Origin: Desulfobulbaceae bacterium
GTDB lineage: Bacteria > Desulfobacterota > Desulfobulbia > Desulfobulbales > Desulfobulbaceae
DNA: 5,359 nt
Assembly: GCA_026986885.1 (NCBI GenBank)
Contig: JALSNT010000043.1
Span: 1 to 5,359, forward strand
Direction: 5' to 3'
Shown here: piece by piece, positions 1 through 5,174 of the stretch
Layout of the letters: every line of letters begins with the position of its first letter
Position numbering within the stretch: the stretch's first letter is position 1
Translations under genes and position numbers: made by a program
The notes under the pieces: generated by a model
Told to the model about the DNA's origin: nothing
The model's input: the letters and a program-made list of their open reading frames with translations, nothing else
Database searches by the model: none

Positions 1-339
1 GACGATATTGTCATCCTCAAAGCAGCGCACCACGTGCAAAACAGCATCCACCTGCCGGATATGGCCAAGGAACTGATTACCTAACCCCTCACCCCGGCTC
101 GCGCCCTTGACCAGACCGGCAATATCGACAAACTCCATCTGGGTGGGCACCTTATTCCTGGTTTTGACCAGCTCAGCCAGCCGGTCAAGGCGCTCATCAG
201 GCACCGCCACCACACCGACATTGGGTTCAATGGTACAAAAGGGGTAATTTTCCGCATCAATGGCAGCGGCAGTCAGGGCATTAAAGATGGTCGATTTGCC
301 GACATTGGGCAGACCGACTATTCCACAGCGAAATCCCAT
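1..339 (-). CDS. ychF: Ribosome-binding ATPase YchF (Obg-family P-loop protein), N-terminal 113 residues, cut by window edge
   Basis: YchF is a cytosolic translation-factor-class P-loop NTPase of the Obg family that associates with ribosomes and, unlike its GTPase relatives, prefers ATP. What is visible: the G1 P-loop GLPNVGKST at residues 9-17, the family signature [12 protein letters not shown] at residues 31-42 (switch I region), the G3 stretch [19 protein letters not shown] at residues 72-90, and [11 protein letters not shown] at residues 102-112. These match YchF rather than Obg or Era. The family is about 360 residues long, so roughly two thirds, including the nucleotide-specificity motif and the TGS domain, lie beyond base 1. 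The ATG at 339-337 is preceded by GGAG (plus-strand CTCC at 351-354) with an 11-base spacer, slightly long but acceptable. The gene is divergent from mtaD. Identification is firm; the truncation is only the window boundary. Confidence 0.96.
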   Translation of the reverse strand, partial: MGFRCGIVGLPNVGKSTIFNALTAAAIDAENYPFCTIEPNVGVVAVPDERLDRLAELVKTRNKVPTQMEFVDIAGLVKGASRGEGLGNQFLGHIRQVDAVLHVVRCFEDDNIV

Positions 340-432
340 GGGTTGTTTTTCTCCATTTTTTTCTGATTACCATCGAACCTCAGCAACATCGAAAAACAAA
401 ATTTGCCATATTTCCCGCCCCCACAAGAAAAC

Positions 433-458
433 CACGGATGAACAGGATTCACACGGAT
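433..458. repeat. Degenerate CACGGAT tandem motif
   Basis: CACGGAT occurs at 433-439 and again at 452-458, with the shortened form CAGGAT at 443-448 between them, giving three units spaced about 9-10 bases apart. From general knowledge, iterated blocks of this kind (CACGGATGAACACGGAT and variants) are scattered through intergenic DNA of many Desulfobacterota, Bacteroidota and Planctomycetes. On the minus strand it encodes the NPCES..SVVFLW-like string that often turns up as spurious protein annotation. It is probably a decayed copy of such a dispersed repeat, not a gene. Confidence 0.5.
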
Positions 459-542
459 TTTTCTGGAATTTGCAATTCTGCTTGAGCATATCGAAAACGG
501 ACAAAGTACAATTTTCCGAGCAATGGTGGTAATCAACTTTTT

Positions 543-571
543 TATACAAATAAAGATTAGTTGGGTATATT
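543..571 (+). promoter_or_regulatory. Candidate sigma-70-type promoter for mtaD
   Basis: TATACA at 543-548 matches 4 of 6 positions of the -35 consensus. TATATT at 566-571 matches 5 of 6 of the -10 consensus. The spacer is exactly 17 bases. Transcription would start near 578, giving a leader of roughly 57 bases to the preferred ATG at 635. The region is AT-rich, so chance matches are possible. Confidence 0.4.
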
Positions 572-634
572 GGTTACTGATTCATCTTTTTGTTCCATGT
601 TGATACACGCACATCCTCTCTTTTGCAAGCAGTT

Positions 635-1942
635 ATGAAACCTGACATCCTCATTACCGATACCCTGCTCCTGCCGGATGCCGGTCGAGACCTCCTGATC
701 CCGAACGGTTGTGTTGCCGTCACGGCCGACCGTATTCTTTATGCCGGTCCCATGGAAAAGTATTCCGGCCCCCAGGGGAAACATACCATTGACGGCCGGG
801 GTCTGCTCACCATGCCCGGCCTGATCAACCTGCACGGACACGCGCCCATGACCCTGTTTCGCGGCCTGGCAGATGACCTGGAGCTTAGCGACTGGCTGAA
901 CAATCATATCTTTCCCGCGGAGGCCGGCCACGTCAATCCGGAAATGGCCTACTGGTGCTCTACTTTGGCCGCCGCCGAAATGATTTTGTCCGGTACCACG
1001 ACAACGGCCGACGGCTATTTCTTTGAAACCGAAGTGGCCCGTGCCTTTGCCGATGCAGGCCTGCGGGCGGTCGCGGCCCAGGGTATTATCGACTTTCCAG
1101 CACCCGGCGTTACTGACCCGAAAAAAAATATCGGGGCAGCCGCTTCATTTCTGGATACATGGCAGGGTAAAAATCCGTTAATCAAACCAGCCCTTTTCGC
1201 CCACTCTCCCTATACCTGCTCAAATGAAACCCTGCGCCGGGCAAAACAACTGGCCCGGGAACAAAACGTCCCGCTCTACATCCATGCGGCAGAGACAAAA
1301 CAGGAAATCTCCATGATCGTCGAACCTCTTGCCCCAACGCCGATACAGCACCTGGAAAAACTCGGCATCCTGGATATGGATACCATCTGCGTGCACTGCG
1401 CCTGGGTTGATGATAACGACATGGAAATCCTGGCCGATCGGCAGAGCCCGGTGATCATCTGTCCGCAGAGCAACCTGAAACTGGCCTCCGGCATGGCTGA
1501 TCTGCCGCGAATGCTTGCCAAGGGCGTACGAGTAGGCCTGGGCACCGACGGCTGTGCCTCCAACAACAGCCTGGACATGTTCCGGGAAATGGATACCTGT
1601 GCCAAGGTACAAAAGCTGCATCAACTTGATCCCGTAGCCGTTCCGGCAAACAAAATCCTGGCAATGGCCACCAGCGACGGCGCCGCCATTGGTGGCTTTG
1701 CCGATCATAGCGGCAACCTTGCCCCTGGTCGACCGGCCGACATCATCCTCCTTGACCTGCAGCAACCCCATCTCACCCCGTTTTACACGCCGGACCTGCT
1801 TGTCTATGCGGCAAGCGGCGCCGACGTTCGTACGGTTATCATCAACGGCCGTCTTGTTCTTGCAGAAGGCCGACTACAGACCATAGATATGGGTGCTGTG
1901 CTTAAACGAATCCGTACCATGGCTGCAACCGTGCAAGTATAA
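635..1942 (+). CDS. mtaD: 5-methylthioadenosine / S-adenosylhomocysteine deaminase (amidohydrolase superfamily)
   Basis: This enzyme hydrolytically deaminates S-adenosylhomocysteine and/or methylthioadenosine to the inosyl products, feeding salvage of the by-products of SAM-dependent reactions in the cytosol. The 435-residue protein has the usual family length and a complete metal-dependent amidohydrolase barrel. HGH at residues 67-69 supplies the first two metal histidines, followed by the family string PMTLFRGLADDL. His190 lies in HSPYTCS, His217 and Glu220 in IHAAETK, His254 in VHCAW, and the metal aspartate D305 in GTDGCASNNSLDM. The spacing agrees with the Thermotoga maritima deaminase ligands (H55, H57, H173, H200, E203, H228, D279). 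A C-terminal beta-sandwich closes with the typical PGRPADIILLDL (364-375) and VIINGRLVL (401-409). An in-frame TTG at 590 would add 15 residues; I chose the ATG at 635 because homologues begin MKPDILIT-like, although neither start has a clear Shine-Dalgarno. Related triazine or guanine deaminases are less likely alternatives. Confidence 0.93.
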   Translation: MKPDILITDTLLLPDAGRDLLIPNGCVAVTADRILYAGPMEKYSGPQGKHTIDGRGLLTMPGLINLHGHAPMTLFRGLADDLELSDWLNNHIFPAEAGHVNPEMAYWCSTLAAAEMILSGTTTTADGYFFETEVARAFADAGLRAVAAQGIIDFPAPGVTDPKKNIGAAASFLDTWQGKNPLIKPALFAHSPYTCSNETLRRAKQLAREQNVPLYIHAAETKQEISMIVEPLAPTPIQHLEKLGILDMDTICVHCAWVDDNDMEILADRQSPVIICPQSNLKLASGMADLPRMLAKGVRVGLGTDGCASNNSLDMFREMDTCAKVQKLHQLDPVAVPANKILAMATSDGAAIGGFADHSGNLAPGRPADIILLDLQQPHLTPFYTPDLLVYAASGADVRTVIINGRLVLAEGRLQTIDMGAVLKRIRTMAATVQV

Positions 1943-1955
1943 AAAAATACGGCAT

Positions 1956-1971
1956 CGGTTTTCAAAGACCG
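1956..1971 (+). other. Small hairpin downstream of mtaD (not a clear terminator)
   Basis: Bases 1956-1961 pair with 1966-1971 (five Watson-Crick pairs plus one T-G wobble) around the tetraloop TCAA. No T run follows, so it lacks the second half of an intrinsic terminator. It overlaps the -35 part of the candidate promoter for the next gene. Confidence 0.3.
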
Positions 1972-1987
1972 GACTATCTGATATACT
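1959..1987 (+). promoter_or_regulatory. Candidate promoter for the FN3-repeat gene
   Basis: TTTTCA at 1959-1964 (4 of 6 to the -35 consensus), a 17-base spacer and TATACT at 1982-1987 (5 of 6 to the -10 consensus) would give a transcript starting near 1994, about 41 bases before the ATG. A second -35-like TTGATA at 1987-1992 has no well-spaced -10. The 92-base gap to mtaD and this signal suggest independent transcription rather than a tight operon. Confidence 0.4.
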
Positions 1988-2023
1988 TGATACGGAAACA
2001 GATGATTATATTTTATCCGCCCC

Positions 2024-2030
2024 AAAGGAT
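2024..2030 (+). promoter_or_regulatory. Ribosome binding site deciding the FN3-gene start
   Basis: AAAGGAT lies 4 bases before the ATG at 2035, the only good Shine-Dalgarno among the possible in-frame starts (TTG 1987, ATG 2002, ATG 2035, ATG 2086). The ATG at 2086 would place the hydrophobic signal segment directly at the N terminus but has no comparable site upstream. Confidence 0.6.
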
Positions 2031-2034
2031 ACCC

Positions 2035-4164
2035 ATGAGTAACACGGAAGATCATCAAGATAACAGACTTCAACCTTACCGGATAATGCACCGTCTCATT
2101 ATCATACTGATCGTTGCAGGCCTGTTTTTCTGCCCGCAGCCGGCGGAATCAACCGCCAGTCCACCGGCAAACAAAACACCACCCCCGACGATAAGGGTTA
2201 ATGTCAGCCCCAGAGCCCGGCTGACCATTTATAAAACCGTGCTGGTACTGCCGGCGATAATTGAAAATACGTCCATTGATCAACACCTGAGTTCCATCAT
2301 ATATCATGCAATTATCGGTCTGAATAAATACACGGTTATGCCGCAGCAAACAGCAGAACATTGGCTGAAACAGGAGCTGAATGCTGAAAAAGAAATCTCT
2401 GCGGCAACAATGGCATCTCAAGCCGGTGTCGACCTGCGGGCAAGTGCGGTGATCACCACGGAAGTACTTCCCCGGCAGAAAATAGGTGAATTACTGGTCC
2501 GGCTCGACTCCACGCCGATCACCACCTGGAATATTACCATGTGGGACACGAAAAACGGGCAACGAATCTGGAAGCTCTCCGTTGCTCACCAGGACCCTGC
2601 CTTGCAGCAGGAAAATACTGAAAATATTACGACCATACTCCAGCAGGCAATGGTCGCTCTGCAGAAAGAAATGATTGCAAAGGGAGATATTTTTTCCACC
2701 CGGCTTCCACACCCCGAAGTCCTGTCCACCCAGGGTGATATCCGCTCGGTGCGCATTGTCCTCCAGCCTGATCCTCCGCACATCTTTTCGCAGTATCAGC
2801 TTCTCCGGGCAGAAGGTCCCAAAGCAATATTCCGGCCGGCCGGACCACCGGTTAACAACAAAGCGCCGCTTATCCTGGTAGACCGGGGATTAAAAGATGC
2901 CGCCACCTACTATTATTCTGTTATCGGAATAGACAAAAGAGGAATGGCCAATGTACCGGCATTCCCCTTTGGAATCACCACCACCGGAGCGCCCAGTCCG
3001 ATCAGCAGTCTGCATGCCGCCGGCGGCAGCCTGCGCCATATCCAGCTCTTCTGGGAACCATCCCAGGACCCCACGGTGAAAGAGTACGTCATATATCGCA
3101 GCACAAACTTTGACGGCCCGTTTAAGAAAATCGCCATCGTCAGCGGCCGTGACCAGCAAACCTATATTGACAAGGGCCAGCCCTCCGGATACAGCCGGTA
3201 TGGGATTCTGGCCGATAACAGCCGTTTTTTTTACGTCATCCGTACCCGAAACATAGTCGGAGTCACCAGTAAAAATTCTCAAATCGTCTCAGCAACAACC
3301 AAAGGCGTTCCGCAACCGCCGACCAACCTGCAGGCTATTGACCGGCAGCCGAAAAAAATCCCGCTGGCCTGGGCGGCATCACCCGATCCGGAAGTCGTCG
3401 GCTATGCCGTTTTCAGAGCACATAATCCCGACGGGCCTTTCCTGCAAATTGATTATGTCAACGGCCGGGAGAGTCAACAATATGTAGATGACGGTAGTTG
3501 GGAGCATCCGCTGGAAAACGACTCAACCTACTGGTATCGCCTGCGCGCCGTCAATGTTGTTGAGGCGCAATCTCCTGACTCAGGTACGGTTTCCGCCATC
3601 ACCAAGGCAGCACCGCAGGCGGTTACCGGTATTCGGGCGCAAAGCGGCCACTTTCGTCAAATTTTATTACACTGGCAGGCGAATCCGGAACCGGACATCA
3701 AGAGCTATGAAATCTATCGGGGAACCATTGCCGATGATATTCGGACAAAAATCGATACAGTCGGCCCGAAGGCAACGACCTATGCCGATAAACACCTGCC
3801 GGACAACAGAACATATTGGTACCGTATCCGGGCTGTCGATCAGGATGGGCTGACCGGGAAACTTTCTGCTGCCGTTCAGGCCACCACCAAACATCCTCCC
3901 GTACAGCCGCGGGGATTAAAGGCCATTGTCGGCCCTGATGGTATCCTGCTCTCCTGGCTGCCGAATCCGGAACCGGACATTGATCATTATGAAATCAGCA
4001 ACGGCAGCTTTTTTGCAGGCCTGCTGGGTACGACAAAAAAACCTCAATTTCTCTATCAGCAACACGAAAAACCGGGTTCGGAACTTAAATTTCTGGTCAG
4101 AGCAGTGGATAAAGATGATCTGGAAAGTGAATATTCCCAGCCCCTAATGATTATTCTGCCGTAA
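2035..4164 (+). CDS. Exported FN3-repeat protein with CsgG/LpoB-like N-terminal domain
   Basis: A 709-residue protein of unknown specific function, predicted to act in the envelope. A basic start followed by the hydrophobic segment LIIILIVAGLFF (about residues 21-32) is a signal sequence. Cleavage could follow PAES near residue 39, or the protein could be lipidated at Cys33, the only cysteine in the whole protein, though LFF-C is a poor lipobox. A Pro/Thr-rich linker follows. Residues about 56-219 form an alpha/beta domain (hydrophobic strand TVLVLPAII, a helix with HLSSIIYHAI, then VMPQQTAEHWLKQ and GVDLRASAVITTEVL) whose pattern recalls CsgG, LpoB and GNA1162-type outer-membrane lipoproteins; this is inference from pattern only. 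Residues 227-709 are five tandem FN3-like modules. The start was chosen on the AAAGGAT site. It lies 92 bases after mtaD and is convergent with nfo. A structural, peptidoglycan-linked or surface-assembly role is possible; nothing here proves one. Confidence 0.85.
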   Translation: MSNTEDHQDNRLQPYRIMHRLIIILIVAGLFFCPQPAESTASPPANKTPPPTIRVNVSPRARLTIYKTVLVLPAIIENTSIDQHLSSIIYHAIIGLNKYTVMPQQTAEHWLKQELNAEKEISAATMASQAGVDLRASAVITTEVLPRQKIGELLVRLDSTPITTWNITMWDTKNGQRIWKLSVAHQDPALQQENTENITTILQQAMVALQKEMIAKGDIFSTRLPHPEVLSTQGDIRSVRIVLQPDPPHIFSQYQLLRAEGPKAIFRPAGPPVNNKAPLILVDRGLKDAATYYYSVIGIDKRGMANVPAFPFGITTTGAPSPISSLHAAGGSLRHIQLFWEPSQDPTVKEYVIYRSTNFDGPFKKIAIVSGRDQQTYIDKGQPSGYSRYGILADNSRFFYVIRTRNIVGVTSKNSQIVSATTKGVPQPPTNLQAIDRQPKKIPLAWAASPDPEVVGYAVFRAHNPDGPFLQIDYVNGRESQQYVDDGSWEHPLENDSTYWYRLRAVNVVEAQSPDSGTVSAITKAAPQAVTGIRAQSGHFRQILLHWQANPEPDIKSYEIYRGTIADDIRTKIDTVGPKATTYADKHLPDNRTYWYRIRAVDQDGLTGKLSAAVQATTKHPPVQPRGLKAIVGPDGILLSWLPNPEPDIDHYEISNGSFFAGLLGTTKKPQFLYQQHEKPGSELKFLVRAVDKDDLESEYSQPLMIILP
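2713..4161 (+). repeat. Five tandem FN3-like protein modules
   Basis: Approximate units: 2713-2991, 2992-3306, 3307-3609, 3610-3897 and 3898-4161, each about 88-105 residues. Units 2-5 share a strand with an L.W or LFW tryptophan, then a [PS]x[EQ]DP/PEPD turn, then Y.[IV][YF]R. Units 3 and 4 also share TYWYR[LI]RAV, and unit 5 has the variant KFLVRAV. Units 2 to 4 end in T[KT]-x-P linkers (TTKGVPQPP, ITKAAPQ, TTKHPPVQP). Unit 1 is the most divergent: it keeps YQLLRAEGP and TYYYSVIGID but lacks the tryptophan. These features are typical of bacterial FN3 domains found in secreted or surface proteins. Confidence 0.8.
3680..3980 (+). repeat. Exact 19-base direct repeat inside FN3 modules 4 and 5
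   Basis: CGAATCCGGAACCGGACAT occurs identically at 3680-3698 and 3962-3980, 282 bases apart (94 codons, in frame), encoding the shared NPEPDI turn. Identity extends over synonymous positions, pointing to a relatively recent duplication or gene conversion between these two units. Confidence 0.9.
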
Positions 4165-4210
4165 AAGTTATCCCGGCCCCGACAGCAGGCCGCGCAGAAC
4201 GGCAAGATTT
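4157..4210. terminator. Weak candidate bidirectional terminator over the convergent stops
   Basis: TGCCGT (4157-4162) can pair with ACGGCA (4199-4204), and inside it CGGCC (4174-4178) pairs with GGCCG (4188-4192) around a 9-base loop. The plus strand continues AGATTTT and the minus strand has TTTT close by. The internal loop is large and the T runs are short and imperfect, so this is a weak candidate only. If it is not used, the transcripts of the two genes overlap. Confidence 0.22.
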
Positions 4211-5031
4211 TCCCTGTCCTCGGCCAGGTCTTTGCCTTTAGGGGTTTCCAGGGTCATGGCATGGTTGCGAAACCTGGGATCATTAACCAGACATCGAAAT
4301 CCTTCCAGGCCGATATATCCCTTGCCGATATGCGCATGCCGGTCCACCCGTGAACCCAGTTCCTTCTTTGAATCGTTAAGGTGAAAAAACCGAATACGGT
4401 CAATGCCGATGATCCGGTCAAATTCGGCAAAGGTAGCCGCATACGATTCCGGGGTCCGGATGTCATAACCAGCGGCAAAGATATGGCAGGTATCGACGCA
4501 AACACCTAATCTAACGGGATATTGGGTTTTTTCCAGAATATACGCCAGTTCCTCGAACCTGTAACCAAGGCCGGTCCCCTGCCCTGCTGTTGTTTCCAGA
4601 AGAGTTATTACCGATTTGCATTCATCCCCTGCCCGTTCAATCACCCGGTCAAGATGGGTGGTCACATTGGCAAGCCCTGTGTCCACTCCTGCCCCGCCAT
4701 GACTGCCCGGATGAAAGACCGCAAAAGGAATACCAAGCAGAGCGCAGCGTTGCAGCTCATCGGCAAAGGCGGCAATTGATTTTTCCGCCTGTTCCGCCTT
4801 GCTGCTGCCAAGATTGATCAGATACGAGGCATGAGAAGCGACCGGCATATTGTCTGCTTCTTTCCAGGCACGGCTGAAATCAATGATTTCTTCTTCGGTC
4901 AGCGGCGCTGCCTTCCATTGCCGCTGATTACGGGTAAATATCTGCAGGGATTCACCACCGACCTGTGCAATACGCTCAAAGGCTAAATGCAGACCTCCGG
5001 CTATGGATTCATGGGCTCCGAGATAGGGCAT
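4168..5031 (-). CDS. nfo: Deoxyribonuclease IV (endonuclease IV, AP endonuclease)
   Basis: Endonuclease IV cleaves DNA 5' to abasic sites and removes blocked 3' ends in base excision repair, using three metal ions (usually zinc) in a TIM barrel. The 287-residue protein has the normal length and starts with the family hallmark LGAHESIAGGL. All nine metal ligands can be placed against the E. coli set: H67 (SHASYLINL), H107 (VFHPGSH), E146 (LLETTAGQG), D180 and H183 (VCVDTCHIFAAGYD), H217 (FHLNDSK), D230 and H232 (DRHAHIGKG), and E262 (LETPK). The protein therefore looks fully active. The start ATG at 5031-5029 has only a weak GGA about 9 bases upstream. The gene faces the FN3 gene tail to tail with 3 bases between stop codons, and is divergent from the AT-rich segment on its right, where a good candidate promoter lies (5090-5118). 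Confidence 0.97.
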   Translation of the reverse strand: MPYLGAHESIAGGLHLAFERIAQVGGESLQIFTRNQRQWKAAPLTEEEIIDFSRAWKEADNMPVASHASYLINLGSSKAEQAEKSIAAFADELQRCALLGIPFAVFHPGSHGGAGVDTGLANVTTHLDRVIERAGDECKSVITLLETTAGQGTGLGYRFEELAYILEKTQYPVRLGVCVDTCHIFAAGYDIRTPESYAATFAEFDRIIGIDRIRFFHLNDSKKELGSRVDRHAHIGKGYIGLEGFRCLVNDPRFRNHAMTLETPKGKDLAEDRENLAVLRGLLSGPG

Positions 5032-5089
5032 GGCAGGTTTTCCGGTATACTGTCTCTAAAAATGGTTAGTGATACTAAAAAGTATACTA

Positions 5090-5118
5090 ATTATAGATTT
5101 ATTATTTAATTTCGTCAT
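5090..5118 (-). promoter_or_regulatory. Candidate nfo promoter
   Basis: Read on the minus strand, ATGACG (plus 5113-5118, 4 of 6 to the -35 consensus) is followed after exactly 17 bases by a perfect -10 TATAAT (plus 5090-5095). Transcription would start near 5083, leaving a leader of about 50 bases before the nfo ATG. The -10 lies in the left arm of the inverted repeat. Confidence 0.5.
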
Positions 5119-5126
5119 GTTATAAT
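5118..5126 (+). promoter_or_regulatory. Candidate extended -10 promoter for the rightward reading frame
   Basis: TGTTATAAT at 5118-5126 is a perfect extended -10 element (TGn plus TATAAT). The -35 position near 5098-5104 is poor, which extended -10 promoters tolerate. Transcription would begin near 5133, about 35 bases before the ATG at 5168. It overlaps the nfo promoter, so the two are probably mutually exclusive. Confidence 0.4.
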
Positions 5127-5143
5127 TAGCATACTTACTTACA

Positions 5144-5174
5144 GAATCATTCTTTATTACTAATAGCATGATTC
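5144..5174. repeat. Nested dyad over the start codon of the rightward frame
   Basis: GAATCAT (5144-5150) and ATGATTC (5168-5174) are perfect inverted repeats. Between them TATTACTAATA (5155-5165) is an 11-base palindrome whose centre is within one base of the outer one. The right arm includes the ATG at 5168. It may be an operator, or an RNA hairpin hiding the start codon. Confidence 0.45.

Larger units (their letters stand above)
340..634. other. Divergent intergenic region between ychF and mtaD
   Basis: This stretch of about 295 bases separates two divergent genes. Short open frames cross it on both strands, but none has a ribosome binding site or recognisable protein content, so I do not call a gene. 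It holds the ychF ribosome binding site (351-354), a degenerate CACGGAT repeat (433-458) and a candidate mtaD promoter (543-571). I could not identify a convincing ychF promoter by eye. Confidence 0.7.
5080..5136. repeat. 16-base inverted repeat containing both -10 elements
   Basis: Arm 5080-5095 (AAGTATACTAATTATA) and arm 5121-5136 (TATAATTAGCATACTT) match at 15 of 16 positions as reverse complements, separated by 25 bases. Each arm contains one of the two divergent TATAAT hexamers, so a symmetric DNA-binding protein could contact both promoters. This is an operator-like arrangement; the regulator is unknown. Confidence 0.6.
5032..5167. other. AT-rich, dyad-rich intergenic region between nfo and the rightward reading frame
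   Basis: By hand count the line 5101-5160 has 13 G/C of 60, far below the flanking genes. It holds two oppositely oriented perfect TATAAT hexamers, a 16-base inverted repeat that contains them, a TATTACTAATA palindrome, and several copies of ATACT. No reading frame of useful length is open on the minus strand. Confidence 0.7.

Noticed and set aside
318..549. Overlapping open frames of 60-90 codons on both strands in the ychF-mtaD gap
   Set aside because: None has a ribosome binding site or recognisable protein features. They overlap each other and the ychF start, and the minus-strand NPCES..SVVFLW string is a known product of translating the CACGGAT-type repeat.
1220..1771. 183-codon minus-strand open frame inside mtaD
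   Set aside because: It lies entirely antisense to a confidently identified enzyme with all active-site residues and has no independent support.
1937..1971. Intrinsic terminator after mtaD
   Set aside because: The A7 run follows the stop codon, and the hairpin at 1956-1971 is short and not followed by a T run, so it does not fit the terminator pattern.
2890..3282. 130-codon minus-strand open frame inside the FN3 gene
   Set aside because: It is a shadow of FN3 coding sequence, with low-complexity content and no start signals.
4522..4817. Plus-strand open frames of 75-85 codons inside nfo
   Set aside because: They are antisense to a complete nfo gene with all metal ligands, and have no ribosome binding site.
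5041..5070. LexA/SOS box upstream of nfo (CTGT at 5050-5053)
   Set aside because: There is no matching ACAG at the required distance; the only nearby ACAG (5141-5144) is about 90 bases away.
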